Shown: positions 1 through 8,749 of the stretch, piece after piece
How positions within the stretch are numbered: position 1 is the first letter of the stretch
Layout of the letters: the number at the start of each line of letters is the position of its first letter
NCBI GenBank assembly: GCA_016719015.1
Contig: JADKAZ010000004.1
Location: 202,451-266,450 of the forward strand
From: Chitinophagaceae bacterium
GTDB taxonomy: Bacteria > Bacteroidota > Bacteroidia > Chitinophagales > Chitinophagaceae
Reading direction: 5' to 3'
Length of the DNA stretch: 64,000 nucleotides
The notes under the pieces: generated by a model
What the model saw: only the letters and a program-made list of their open reading frames with translations
Told to the model about the DNA's origin: nothing
Databases searched by the model: none
Translations under genes and position numbers: made by a program

Positions 1-488
1 TGCTGGTAGGATTAATTTCTGTTTGTGGTATTGCTGGTAATGCGGTTGGGTATTGGACAGGCCGGAAAGTTGGTCCTGCCATGTACAATTGGCGGGATCG
101 GTTTTTATTCAAGAAAAAATACCTGCACCAGGCACATGATTTTTATGAAAAGCATGGCGGCCTTGCAGTGATTGGGGCTAGATTTCTCCCCTTCATCAGA
201 ACGTTTGCACCTATTGTAGCCGGCATTGTAAAAATGGACAGAAAGAAATTTTTCTTTTTTAATGTGGTCGGTTCTATCGCATGGGTAACTTCAATGGTGT
301 TGGGTGGTTTCTTTTTGCAAAAATGGATATTGCACCAATTTGGGTTTGACTTAAAAGAACATCTGGAATTAATTGTATTAGGAATTGTATTAGTAACTAC
401 GGCTCCCGTAATCATTTCAATGATAACCGGCAAGAAAAAGAAACCGACAGATAAACCACCAACTGTTAATAGTTCAAACCAGCTGTAA
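1..488 (+). CDS. DedA family membrane protein, C-terminal part (5' truncated by window edge)
   Basis: The open frame runs in from the left edge (codons in phase with position 3) and ends at TAA 486-488. The visible part starts with a glycine-rich motif (GNAVGYWTGRKVGP) followed by a region with ARFLPFIRTFAPIVAG, both typical of DedA/SNARE-associated (VTT domain) membrane proteins, which in bacteria help recycle polyprenyl-phosphate lipid carriers and maintain envelope homeostasis. Two hydrophobic segments and a short lysine-rich tail (GKKKKPTDK) follow. An ATG at 81 is internal, because homology to the family continues upstream of it. The MFS gene begins 4 bases after the stop, so the two are probably co-transcribed. 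Confidence 0.88.
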   Translation, partial: LVGLISVCGIAGNAVGYWTGRKVGPAMYNWRDRFLFKKKYLHQAHDFYEKHGGLAVIGARFLPFIRTFAPIVAGIVKMDRKKFFFFNVVGSIAWVTSMVLGGFFLQKWILHQFGFDLKEHLELIVLGIVLVTTAPVIISMITGKKKKPTDKPPTVNSSNQL

Positions 489-491
489 TTT

Positions 492-1754
492 ATGAATCAG
501 CAAAAACCAGCTTCTATTTTTCACATAGCTGTTATTGTTGCGGCACTGGGTTATTTTGTTGACATCTACGACCTGTTATTATTTACTATTGTAAGAGAAC
601 CGAGTCTTGCAGCTCTCGGTGTTGACCTCACTATAAAACAAGATGTAATAGCCGCCAGCACCAAAGTTATCAACTGGCAAATGTGGGGCTTATTGATTGG
701 TGGTATCATCTGGGGTGTAATGGGTGATAAGAAAGGAAGATTAAGTGTGCTGTTCGGGTCTATCATTCTTTATTCTATCGCTAATTTTTTTACTGGATTT
801 GTACAGAGTGTAGAGCAATATGCGTATGCAAGATTTGCAGCCGGTATAGGCCTTGCCGGGGAGTTAGGTGCAGGTATTACATTAGTAAGTGAGCTGCTGC
901 CTAAAAATAAAAGAGGCGTTGGTACTTCCTTAGTAGCTGGCATTGGGTTGTTTGGTGCAGTGGCGGCATATTTCACTTTTAAGTTTACCGATAATGATTG
1001 GCGTCTATGCTATAAAATTGGTGCCGGCATGGGGGTCCTGTTATTATTCCTTCGGATCAGTGTGGCTGAAAGTGGTATGTTTAACCAGGTAAAGCAACAG
1101 AATGTTTCAAGGGGTAACCTGCTGATGTTCTTTAATAATAGTAAACGGTTTAAGAAATATATCCTGGCAATATTGATAGGGATGCCTACCTGGTTTGTTA
1201 TTGGCATATTAGTGAATCTGAGTAATCGCTTTGCCACAGAATTCTATGGAAAAAATGAAATTGAATCCGGCCGTGCTATTATGTATGCTTATGCTGCTAT
1301 TGCAATCGGGGATATTTTAGTGGGCTTTGTAAGCCAGTATTTCAAAAGCAGGAAAAAAGCATTGTACCTGTTTTATTTCTTTGCCATTGTTTCCGGTATT
1401 TATTTCTTCAGCGGCAATATCCAGAATGATACCTCCATGTACATAGCTTGTGCGGCGTTGGGATTCAGTACAGGATTCTGGGCCATATTTGTAACAATGG
1501 GAGCCGAGCAATTTGGTACTAACCTCCGGGCCACAGCAGCTACTACAATTCCCAATTTTGTGAGAGGTTCCTTGCCTCTGATAAATCTTATGTTTGTAGG
1601 ATTGTTTCAGCAAAATATTGGCTGGTCGTTTGTAAAAAGTGCGATGATAACCGGAATTATTGTTATGGCGATAACACTGGTAGCAGCTTATTTTACAGAA
1701 GAAACTTTTCATAAAGACCTGAACTATACCGAGCCGGAAGATATAATGCCTTAA
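492..1754 (+). CDS. MFS transporter
   Basis: 420-residue integral membrane protein with about 12 hydrophobic segments. The loop motif GDKKGR at residues 78-83, followed by LSVLFGS, is the MFS signature between helices 2 and 3, and the GLAGELGAGITLVSE stretch with LPKNKRG matches helices 4-5 of the metabolite:H+ symporter / sugar-porter-like branch. The substrate cannot be read from the sequence; organic acids or other small metabolites are the usual guess for this branch. Starts 4 bases after the DedA stop and ends 8 bases before the glycosyltransferase, suggesting a three-gene transcript. No truncation is visible. Confidence 0.9.
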   Translation: MNQQKPASIFHIAVIVAALGYFVDIYDLLLFTIVREPSLAALGVDLTIKQDVIAASTKVINWQMWGLLIGGIIWGVMGDKKGRLSVLFGSIILYSIANFFTGFVQSVEQYAYARFAAGIGLAGELGAGITLVSELLPKNKRGVGTSLVAGIGLFGAVAAYFTFKFTDNDWRLCYKIGAGMGVLLLFLRISVAESGMFNQVKQQNVSRGNLLMFFNNSKRFKKYILAILIGMPTWFVIGILVNLSNRFATEFYGKNEIESGRAIMYAYAAIAIGDILVGFVSQYFKSRKKALYLFYFFAIVSGIYFFSGNIQNDTSMYIACAALGFSTGFWAIFVTMGAEQFGTNLRATAATTIPNFVRGSLPLINLMFVGLFQQNIGWSFVKSAMITGIIVMAITLVAAYFTEETFHKDLNYTEPEDIMP

Positions 1755-1762
1755 ATAAAATT

Positions 1763-2749
1763 GTGGCCAAATTCCTAATTATACGTTTTTCCTCGATCGG
1801 TGATATTGTACTCACCACGCCGGTTATCCGCTGCCTGAAGAAACAAGTGCCGGATGCGGAGATACATTTCCTTGTGAAAGACTCTTTTCGTTCCATTGTT
1901 CAGCATAATCCTTATATAGACAAAGTTCATGTGTTGGCTCATAGCTGGGAATTGATGATTGAAGAATTGAAAGTGGAAGAATATGATTATATCATTGACC
2001 TTCATCATAACACCAAAACACTCCGGGTTAAGAATGCATTGAAGAAAAAATCTTTTTCTTTTTACAAACTCAATATTCAAAAATATTTCTATACAGCCTT
2101 TAAAATAAATATGCTGCCAGATGTGCATATTGTTGACAGGTATTTAAAAACAGTAGCCTCTTTTGGGGTGAAGAATGATGGTGCTGGGTTAGATTATTTT
2201 ATTGCAGAGCAGGAGAAAATTAAAAGGCAGGACATTCCTGCCTCACATACCGCCGGTTATATTGCCTGTGTAATAGGTGCTGCACACGGAACAAAGCGGT
2301 GGCCAATTCATAAATGGAAAGAGTTTTGTACAAAAATGAACCACCCGATCATTCTACTTGGTGGATCAGAAGACAGGGTGAATGGAGATGAGATAGCTGC
2401 TGTTGACACGATAAAAGTATATAATGCCTGCGGAAAATTCAAGCTTAATGAGAGTGCCGATTTAGTTCGGAATGCAAAGCTGGTTATATCAAATGATACC
2501 GGATTAATGCATATAGCTGCTGCTTTTAAAAGACCCGTTATTTCTCTCTGGGGCAATACGGTGCCAGCTTTTGGTATGTATCCTTATTATGGTGATGCGC
2601 CGGTGTCAGATGTGATCATGCAAACCAATAAACTTTTCTGCCGTCCCTGCTCTAAAATTGGCTACAATAAATGTCCGCTGGGACATTTTAAATGCATGGA
2701 AAAGATTGAAGTAGATGAAGTTGTTAACAAAGTAAGATTGCGGCTATAA
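1763..2749 (+). CDS. Glycosyltransferase family 9 (heptosyltransferase-like)
   Basis: 328 residues starting at a GTG. The N-terminus (FLIIRFSSIGDIVLTTPV) and the SNDTGLMHIAAA motif near residues 242-253, followed by PVISLWG, are hallmarks of family 9 glycosyltransferases such as LPS heptosyltransferases WaaC/WaaF, which add sugars to lipid A core at the cytoplasmic face of the inner membrane. The last ~40 residues carry a group of cysteines (CRPCSKIGYNKCP, CME) seen in many Bacteroidota members. The precise acceptor is unknown. The 3' end overlaps the convergent lipoprotein gene by 6 bases. Confidence 0.9.
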   Translation: MAKFLIIRFSSIGDIVLTTPVIRCLKKQVPDAEIHFLVKDSFRSIVQHNPYIDKVHVLAHSWELMIEELKVEEYDYIIDLHHNTKTLRVKNALKKKSFSFYKLNIQKYFYTAFKINMLPDVHIVDRYLKTVASFGVKNDGAGLDYFIAEQEKIKRQDIPASHTAGYIACVIGAAHGTKRWPIHKWKEFCTKMNHPIILLGGSEDRVNGDEIAAVDTIKVYNACGKFKLNESADLVRNAKLVISNDTGLMHIAAAFKRPVISLWGNTVPAFGMYPYYGDAPVSDVIMQTNKLFCRPCSKIGYNKCPLGHFKCMEKIEVDEVVNKVRLRL

Positions 2750-3835
2750 ACCGGTTCCGTCTATAAAAGTTGCCAACCTTTCCTGGTCAAAGGAACTTTT
2801 CTGTTTGTATTTTTCGATCCATTCTTTGGCGGCTGTTTCATTGTTTTCTTCAATATAGGTGGCAATTAATTCCATCATACCATCTTCAAAATCGGGCATG
2901 TTTTTCACCAGTCTCTCTATACAAATTTTCGAATTCTCCTTATCCTCTTTCAGGTTGTAAATGAGATAACGGTAGTAATCAAGGAACGGATCTTTATTGA
3001 TCATCCTGTCCATTTCATTGATGCCTTTCAGTGCTTTGTCATATTCCTTTTTAAGAATATAGCCATCCAGTAGTAGCAGGTGCATATTAGGTTCATTGGG
3101 ATACAATTTTTGATATTCTTCAATAGCGGCAGCATATTCATCGTTATCATCAAGTCCTGAATTAACCAGGACATGAATGATCTGAACAGCCCTCATCTTT
3201 TGTACATCTGCAGGAAGGCTTTTATAAATAGCCGAAGCCTCATCATACTTTCCTTCATTCATCAGCTTTCTCATTTCCGGTAGTTTCTTTATCCATTGAT
3301 CCTGGAGGCTTGTTCCCTTTTTATCTACCAGGTCCTTCATTTGAAGAAAAAGACCTTTAATGGTTTCAGAAAGGTATTCGCCGGAAGTGTAAATATATAT
3401 ATCGGCTATTTTAACATTCCCGTCTGATCTTGTCAGTTCAATATCATGGTAATTGAGACTTCCATCGTCGTATAACCTGAAGAGTGCATATTGTGCATTA
3501 TTTTTTTCATATTGTTTTACCAGCTGGTAAGTCCCTTTTTTTGAGATTGATTTAATAATAGCACTGCCCATTTTCATACTTTGTTCCAGCCCTGCGCCAA
3601 ACGACCTTGCTTCTTTCCCGGAACCCAATCCGGCTTTTTTAAAAAATTCTGTTTTTGCAATTGCTTCATCCATAAAATCAGGATTCCTTCTTTCAAGGGA
3701 ACTTTCTAATTTTTGTGCAAATATTTTTGCCTCATCGGCTGTAACTGGTTTTTGTTTTGGTTGACAGGAGGTTGCCAGCAGGATCAACAGTAAAGAAAAA
3801 ATGGATATGGTGTTGCGGAAAAAAAGTAGTTTCAT
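2744..3835 (-). CDS. Putative lipoprotein with TPR-like C-terminal half
   Basis: 363 residues. The N-terminus has a hydrophobic signal and a lipobox (LLATSC, Cys24), so it is probably an envelope lipoprotein. Residues ~190-360 are alpha-helical and look like tetratricopeptide-type repeats (for example EGKYDEASAIYKSLP and KKEYDKALKGINEM). The middle part (YALFRLYDDGSLNYHDIEL) suggests an extracytoplasmic beta-rich domain. No enzyme motif is visible and I do not recognise a named family. It is divergently arranged with the hydrolase at 3875, with about 40 bases between the starts. Confidence 0.72.
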   Translation of the reverse strand: MKLLFFRNTISIFSLLLILLATSCQPKQKPVTADEAKIFAQKLESSLERRNPDFMDEAIAKTEFFKKAGLGSGKEARSFGAGLEQSMKMGSAIIKSISKKGTYQLVKQYEKNNAQYALFRLYDDGSLNYHDIELTRSDGNVKIADIYIYTSGEYLSETIKGLFLQMKDLVDKKGTSLQDQWIKKLPEMRKLMNEGKYDEASAIYKSLPADVQKMRAVQIIHVLVNSGLDDNDEYAAAIEEYQKLYPNEPNMHLLLLDGYILKKEYDKALKGINEMDRMINKDPFLDYYRYLIYNLKEDKENSKICIERLVKNMPDFEDGMMELIATYIEENNETAAKEWIEKYKQKSSFDQERLATFIDGTGL

Positions 3836-3874
3836 GTTGCCAGGTTTTCATTGGTGAAGATAATAAAGTCGTTT

Positions 3875-4813
3875 ATGCAGCGGTACTTTGCAATATTTTA
3901 TTTTCTTATTTTTTCTTTTGGCCTGAGTGGTCAAACCGGCTCTTTTATTGATTCATTCAGGGTGTGGGATGATGTAAAGGTTACGATAGACCGGCAGCAG
4001 AATATTTATATCGGTAAGGAAACAATCATCACTTTTTTTGCATTACCCAATGGAAACACTACTGCACAAACTATGGGTAAGAAAATGCAGCCTGGCGATG
4101 ACTGGCATTTCGATATTCAGCATATCAGGGCACAGACTGAATTTATCCGGCAACAATTAAAAAGGGAAAATTTTATTGTTATCTACCTGGAGAATGATTA
4201 CAAAAGTTGGCCATCCTGGAAACAAAAGCATCCTGATTTCAGAAAACTTATTCCGCATCTGGTGGATTCATTGACGGAGTTGATAAAAGCAAAGCGGAAA
4301 AGTATTTATCTGAATGGTCATAGCGGCGGCGGTAGTTTTATTTTTGGCTACCTGGCTGGAGTGGAACAAATACCGGCTGTTATAAAACGAATTAGCTTCC
4401 TGGATAGTGATTATGGATATGACAGCAGTTACTACCCGAAATTCAGGCAATGGTTAAAGGAAGTTAAAGGCTCATCCCTAAATGTGTTTGCTTACAATGA
4501 TAGTCTAGCATTATACAATGGAAAACCCCTTGTGTCTGCTACTGGCGGCACCTGGTATAGAAGTTTTTTGCTGTTAAAGCACTTGCAAAGTGACTTTACT
4601 TTTTTGCAATCAAAGACTGACAGTCTTATTATTTATAAAAGTAGAAATAGTAAGGTGCATTTTTATTTTAAATCAAATCTCAACCGGGGCATTTATCATA
4701 CTCAGCAAGTGGAGTTAAATGGTTTTATCCATTCTGTGCTTTGCGGCACTAAGTATGATTCAAGGGGATATCATTATTACGAAGCAAGAGCTTACCAGGA
4801 GTTAATACAATAG
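3875..4813 (+). CDS. Secreted alpha/beta-hydrolase-fold protein
   Basis: Start taken at ATG 3875, which gives MQRYFAIFYFLIFSFGLSGQ, a good signal peptide; the frame also has TTG 3851 and GTG 3854 upstream. The mature protein carries GHSGGG with the presumed nucleophile Ser150, in the context of a nucleophile elbow after a beta strand (IYLNGHSGGG), and a downstream LDSDYGYD segment, so an esterase-like or peptidase-like alpha/beta hydrolase is likely. The catalytic His near the C-terminus could be in GFIHSVL. The substrate is unknown. It ends directly against the convergent barrel gene with no spacer. Confidence 0.72.
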   Translation: MQRYFAIFYFLIFSFGLSGQTGSFIDSFRVWDDVKVTIDRQQNIYIGKETIITFFALPNGNTTAQTMGKKMQPGDDWHFDIQHIRAQTEFIRQQLKRENFIVIYLENDYKSWPSWKQKHPDFRKLIPHLVDSLTELIKAKRKSIYLNGHSGGGSFIFGYLAGVEQIPAVIKRISFLDSDYGYDSSYYPKFRQWLKEVKGSSLNVFAYNDSLALYNGKPLVSATGGTWYRSFLLLKHLQSDFTFLQSKTDSLIIYKSRNSKVHFYFKSNLNRGIYHTQQVELNGFIHSVLCGTKYDSRGYHYYEARAYQELIQ

Positions 4814-5575
4814 TTAAAGTTCATATTTTAAACCCGTAGCAAAAAGGTAAGTAGTGCGGGGAGCATCGCCGGCGGGAAACCGGTCATGCAGGTAATTCCA
4901 TTTTACTTCTAAGCTGAAATGTTGGGTGGCTTTAACTCCCAATGTAATTTGATTCAAAATACGGAAGTCTCTGAATTTTTTCAAGAGAGGTTGAAAATAA
5001 GTGGTGCTGATTAATTCAATATTCTCTTTGGGCAGGTAAGTAAACGAAACATAGCTGCTGTTGCGGAGATCACTGTGCTTTACTACAGGATTTGTTTTTT
5101 CCTTCTCTCTTTCGTACATGAAAAGGCTGGCAGCATACAAACGGAAGCTTTTATTTTTCACCAATTTGAATCTGGGGCCAGTACCGATCAGCATCCGGGA
5201 ATCGATTTGCGTAATCATGTTGTTCTGGTATTGGCCAAAAACCTCCCACCTCATCCATTCATTTACTTTTCGGTTGTAACGTACATGGAGAAGGTCATCG
5301 GCAATAAATTTACTGTCAGCAATTTTTAAAAAACCATGATTGCCTAAAATCAGCCAGAGACCCCTGTCATTGCTGGTTTTATATTGCAGGTGTGCTTCAA
5401 GGTTCACCTGAAAAATTTTCTCGGTATTTTGTGTCAGGCAAAATGCAGCACCAACACTACCGAGCCAGCCAACAGTGTCTGATTGCATTCTGGCACTTTC
5501 TGTATTGACTATTTGTGCTCTTATAGGAGAAACAAAAAAACATAGAGAAATAAAGAGAAAACTAATTCTTTTCAT
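4814..5575 (-). CDS. DUF481-like outer-membrane beta-barrel protein
   Basis: 253 residues with a clear signal peptide (MKRISFLFISLCFFVSPIRA). The rest is alternating aromatic/polar beta strands (VNLEAHLQYK, LLHVRYNRKVNEWMRWEVFGQYQ, GTGPRFKLV) ending in aromatic/Leu strand residues (FATGLKYEL), as in DUF481 proteins (YdiY-like 'salt-induced outer membrane protein' family). Function in that family is not firmly known; it is probably a small outer-membrane barrel. It is followed on the same strand, upstream, by the ExbD-like gene with 11 bases between them, so the two probably share a transcript. Confidence 0.7.
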   Translation of the reverse strand: MKRISFLFISLCFFVSPIRAQIVNTESARMQSDTVGWLGSVGAAFCLTQNTEKIFQVNLEAHLQYKTSNDRGLWLILGNHGFLKIADSKFIADDLLHVRYNRKVNEWMRWEVFGQYQNNMITQIDSRMLIGTGPRFKLVKNKSFRLYAASLFMYEREKEKTNPVVKHSDLRNSSYVSFTYLPKENIELISTTYFQPLLKKFRDFRILNQITLGVKATQHFSLEVKWNYLHDRFPAGDAPRTTYLFATGLKYEL

Positions 5576-5586
5576 CTGTCGGAGTT

Positions 5587-6000
5587 TTACAGGAATTCAG
5601 TCTGGAACAATACCGGGAATTGTTTTTTTAATTTGGCCTGTTTTTTAGCGTCAATTCTTTCAAATAAATTTTTATATTTCTGCAGGCATACCTGTGTTAA
5701 TGCCTTTCGTTGCCCCTCTTGAATTTCTTTTATCACCACTTCTATTACGAGGTCAGGCACTTCACTATTTACTTTTACAATTTTTATTTTACCCTGCATT
5801 TGGCCGGTACCCAGGTAACTTTTAAACAGACGCTCCTGAATATACCGGGCCAGGTTGTCTGCACCGACAGTGTCACGACCAACAGAAACAGTACCGATTT
5901 CATCCACAGAGACTTGTAGAATTTTTTCTGTAGAAAACATCTCCGTTGCAGATGAACGGATAATGCATACCACCAGTAAAATAGAAAGGAATAGCCGCAT
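5587..6000 (-). CDS. ExbD/TolR-like periplasmic protein
   Basis: 137 residues with one N-terminal hydrophobic segment (MRLFLSILLVVCII) and then a compact alpha/beta domain: ILQVSVDEIGTVSVGRD, YIQERLF, IKIVKVNSEVPDLVIEVVIKEIQEGQ. This fits the periplasmic domain of ExbD/TolR proteins, which couple inner-membrane proton flow to TonB or Tol. The usual charged TM residue (Asp) of ExbD is not evident and no exbB or tonB lies next to it, so it is a stand-alone, possibly non-energising, member. It is transcribed ahead of the DUF481-like gene. Confidence 0.6.
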   Translation of the reverse strand: MRLFLSILLVVCIIRSSATEMFSTEKILQVSVDEIGTVSVGRDTVGADNLARYIQERLFKSYLGTGQMQGKIKIVKVNSEVPDLVIEVVIKEIQEGQRKALTQVCLQKYKNLFERIDAKKQAKLKKQFPVLFQTEFL

Positions 6001-6040
6001 AGTTTAAGGTTCAATGGTTGCGGATGCCAAGATATGAAAA

Positions 6041-7939
6041 TCATTGTATTTCACTCAGCTCCAGCCAGCGAAGTTCTTTTTCATCGAGCAGGCGGGTGAC
6101 TTCTCCAATGCGTAGTGATAATTGTTGCAGCTCATCAAATGAAGTGTTTCCGTTGTTCAGTTTTTGGGTCACTGTTACTTTTTCTTTTGTCAGGTCGGCA
6201 ATTTCTTTTTCCAGTACTTCAAACTCTCTTTTTTCTTTGTAAGAGAGCTGTCTTTTTTGTGAATTAGTCGTAGTGGGATGTTCAATAGTTGCCTTTTCTC
6301 CAAGGTCCTTGCTATCATCCATGATATTTCCTGCCAGCTGCTGCCCGTTTAATACAGATTGGCGGTATTGTGTATAGTTACCGGGAAAATCTCTTATAAT
6401 GCCATCACCTTCAAAAATAAAAAGATGATCAACCAGCCGGTCCATAAAATAACGATCATGCGATACAATGAGAAGGCATCCGGGAAATTCGCTGAGAAAA
6501 TTTTCCAGTACACCTAAGGTTGGCAGATCAAGATCATTCGTAGGTTCATCCAGAATTAAAAAGTTAGGGTTGCGAAACAGAATAGAAAGCAAATGCAATC
6601 TTCTTCTTTCACCACCACTTAATTTGCTGATATAGGTGTATTGTTTATCAGGATCAAATAAAAATAATTGTAAGAATTGGGCAGCACTTAGTGATCCTCC
6701 GCTGGCCAATGGAAAATGCTCAGCAATGTTTTTTACAAATTCAATTACCCGCATATCTTCTTTTACTACCAACCCCTGTTGTGAGTAATTGCCAAACACT
6801 ACTGTATCTCCAATATTTACTTTACCGCTGTCTGGTTGTTCGATGCCTTGCAGAATATTTATAAATGTTGATTTACCGGCCCCATTTTTTCCTGCTACAC
6901 CAATACGTTCACCTTTCTTAAATGTGTAATCAAATCCTTTCAGAAGAATTTTTTCGCCATAGCTTTTATATAATTTTTTTAGTTCTGCAATTTTTCCACC
7001 CAGTCGGTTCATCTTCATGTTTAATTGCACCTGTTCATCAACGATCTGCTGCTTTGCTTTCTTTTCTACTTCATAAAAATTATCCTGACGGCTTTTACTT
7101 TTGGTCGTTCTTGCTTTCGGCTGCTTTCGCATCCATTCTAATTCTTTGCGATACGTATTTTTAGCTTTGTCTATACTGGCAGAATCACTTTCAATTCTTG
7201 CGGTTTTCTTTTCAAGATAGTTTTGATAATCCCCTTTGTGAACATAAATATTGCTGCCTTCCATTTCCCATATTTCATTGCAGGCAGCATCTAAAAAATA
7301 ACGGTCGTGGGTTACTAACAGCAGTGTAATATTTTCTTTATCAAAATAATGTTCCAGCCACTCTACCATTTCTACATCCAGGTGGTTGGTAGGCTCATCC
7401 ATGATCAGCAATACATGCTTATGCTCAAAACCAATATCAATTAACGTTTTTGCGAGAGCCACTCTTTTCCGTTGTCCGCCACTCAAATTTTTTACGGGCT
7501 GTTGTAAATGGTGAATATTTAATTTGCCCAACACCTGTTTCACTTTTGCATCAAAATCCCAGGCGCCTAAGTCATCCATTTTCATAATGGCATTGCTTAG
7601 TTTTTCCGGGTCGCCTTGCTCATCTTCCAGCAATTCATATTCTTTAATGGCATTGATGATAGGATGATTGTGAAAGAAGATATTGTCCAGCACCGATTTG
7701 TCTTCTATAAAAGAAGGTTCTTGCTCCAGCAGTACTACATCCACATCTTTGTTGACCCACACTTTACCTTCATCGGCTGTTTCTGTTCCCGCCAAAATTC
7801 TTAATAAAGTGGATTTGCCGGTGCCATTCCTGGCCACCAGGGCTATTTTATCGCCTTCTTCTATATTAAAGGAAATGTTCTCAAATAGTGGCTGGATGCC
7901 GTAACTCTTGGTCAATCCTTCGACGGAAACATAATGCAT
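6041..7939 (-). CDS. ABC-F family ATPase (Uup/EttA-like)
   Basis: Two complete ABC ATPase domains in one soluble chain of 632 residues. Domain 1 has a Walker A ARNGTGKST, signature LSGGQRKR and Walker B LLIMDEPTNHLD; domain 2 has GKNGAGKST, LSGGERRR and LILDEPTNDLD. A charged linker between them and a C-terminal coiled coil (KEKREFEVLEKEIADLTKE) fit the ABC-F subfamily, which acts on ribosomes or in translation quality control rather than in transport. The start at ATG 7939 (MHYVSVEGLTKSYG) is chosen over one at 7984, since the family begins there and a TATCTTTG -7 box lies at 7944-7951, inside the longer version. Confidence 0.93.
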   Translation of the reverse strand: MHYVSVEGLTKSYGIQPLFENISFNIEEGDKIALVARNGTGKSTLLRILAGTETADEGKVWVNKDVDVVLLEQEPSFIEDKSVLDNIFFHNHPIINAIKEYELLEDEQGDPEKLSNAIMKMDDLGAWDFDAKVKQVLGKLNIHHLQQPVKNLSGGQRKRVALAKTLIDIGFEHKHVLLIMDEPTNHLDVEMVEWLEHYFDKENITLLLVTHDRYFLDAACNEIWEMEGSNIYVHKGDYQNYLEKKTARIESDSASIDKAKNTYRKELEWMRKQPKARTTKSKSRQDNFYEVEKKAKQQIVDEQVQLNMKMNRLGGKIAELKKLYKSYGEKILLKGFDYTFKKGERIGVAGKNGAGKSTFINILQGIEQPDSGKVNIGDTVVFGNYSQQGLVVKEDMRVIEFVKNIAEHFPLASGGSLSAAQFLQLFLFDPDKQYTYISKLSGGERRRLHLLSILFRNPNFLILDEPTNDLDLPTLGVLENFLSEFPGCLLIVSHDRYFMDRLVDHLFIFEGDGIIRDFPGNYTQYRQSVLNGQQLAGNIMDDSKDLGEKATIEHPTTTNSQKRQLSYKEKREFEVLEKEIADLTKEKVTVTQKLNNGNTSFDELQQLSLRIGEVTRLLDEKELRWLELSEIQ

Positions 7940-7943
7940 ATGG

Positions 7944-7951
7944 CAAAGATA
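7944..7951 (-). promoter_or_regulatory. Bacteroidota -7 box of the ABC-F gene
   Basis: On the minus strand the sequence reads TATCTTTG, an exact match to TAnnTTTG. It lies 4 bases before the chosen ATG at 7939, so the leader would be very short or absent. The best -33 TTG is 13 bases upstream, closer than the usual 17-23, so this is a moderate call. Confidence 0.5.
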
Positions 7952-7953
7952 AC

Positions 7954-8604
7954 CTAACGGCCCGCAAGATAAATAAGCAGGCAAAGAAATGCTGTAACGA
8001 CGATAATTACGATGAGTGAATATTTTTCCTGACGATCTTTTTTCCTTGTTTTTTGAGTATATCCTGTTATCACCAGTCGGGCTATTTCATCTTCGCCGGC
8101 AAGTTTATTTAATTGTATAAGTATGTCTTTAATATACAAATTTGGTAAGGGACGCATTGCCCGTAGAATAATTGAGATAATCTGGCTGTTGGTTTCGGGT
8201 TCGTTGAAGGTTTTTAGTTGCTCAATAACAGAATCCGGAAGAAGGCCAAGGATATAATCTTTCAAACCTTGTTTATCCATCCTGAATACATCAAGACCAG
8301 AAACATATTTTTCCAGTTCCAGGGACTGTTTTAATACTGAAACAGGCGTAATAATATCCTGGGTTTTTCTTTTGCCGGTACTTTGCTCATACCACCGCTG
8401 CTGCAGATAATATTCTTTTTTGGCAGGATTAGTGAGTACTTCGTAGGCCTCTTTGATGGCTGTAAACCGGGCAGCGGCATAGGGATCGTTTTGATTTTTA
8501 TCAGGGTGGTATAATAGTGCCAGCTTTCTGTATGCTTTCTTAATTTCCGGAAGGGTGGCGGAAGGCTTCAGTTCAAGTAGTTGGTAATAATCTTTTAGGT
8601 GCAT
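7954..8604 (-). CDS. DnaJ-domain membrane-anchored protein
   Basis: 216 residues. An N-terminal J domain (DYYQLLELKPSATLPEIKKA and the HPD motif at residues 33-35) identifies a Hsp40-type co-chaperone that stimulates Hsp70 ATPase. It lacks the Gly/Phe and zinc-finger regions of DnaJ proper. A C-terminal hydrophobic helix (YSLIVIIVVTAFLCLLIYLA) suggests tail anchoring in the inner membrane, with the J domain in the cytoplasm. Client and partner Hsp70 are unknown. It precedes the ABC-F gene on the same strand by 14 bases. Confidence 0.9.
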   Translation of the reverse strand: MHLKDYYQLLELKPSATLPEIKKAYRKLALLYHPDKNQNDPYAAARFTAIKEAYEVLTNPAKKEYYLQQRWYEQSTGKRKTQDIITPVSVLKQSLELEKYVSGLDVFRMDKQGLKDYILGLLPDSVIEQLKTFNEPETNSQIISIILRAMRPLPNLYIKDILIQLNKLAGEDEIARLVITGYTQKTRKKDRQEKYSLIVIIVVTAFLCLLIYLAGR

Positions 8605-8708
8605 GCTGGCAGCGAAGTTAAGTTTGGGAGAGATTGTTTTTTTGTTTTTTTACCAGTTATTTACAACCACTTAACGTTATGAACAGTGCATCTATGTACA
8701 ATTAAGTT

Positions 8709-8716
8709 TACTTTTG
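8709..8716 (+). promoter_or_regulatory. Bacteroidota -7 box of the superoxide dismutase gene
   Basis: TACTTTTG matches TAnnTTTG exactly, about 33 bases before the ATG at 8750. An alternative TTG start at 8714 lies inside this element and is therefore unlikely. No good -33 TTG at 17-23 bases was seen. Confidence 0.5.
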
Positions 8717-8749
8717 AGTTCATATATATTCATTCAAAATATATTTACT

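Noticed and set aside
1317..1712. Long minus-strand frame inside the MFS transporter
   Set aside because: Shadow of the real gene; composition and lack of family features show it is not coding.
7940..7984. Longer start of the ABC-F protein
   Set aside because: It would overlap the DnaJ gene and an exact -7 box; family members begin at the MHYVSVEG position.
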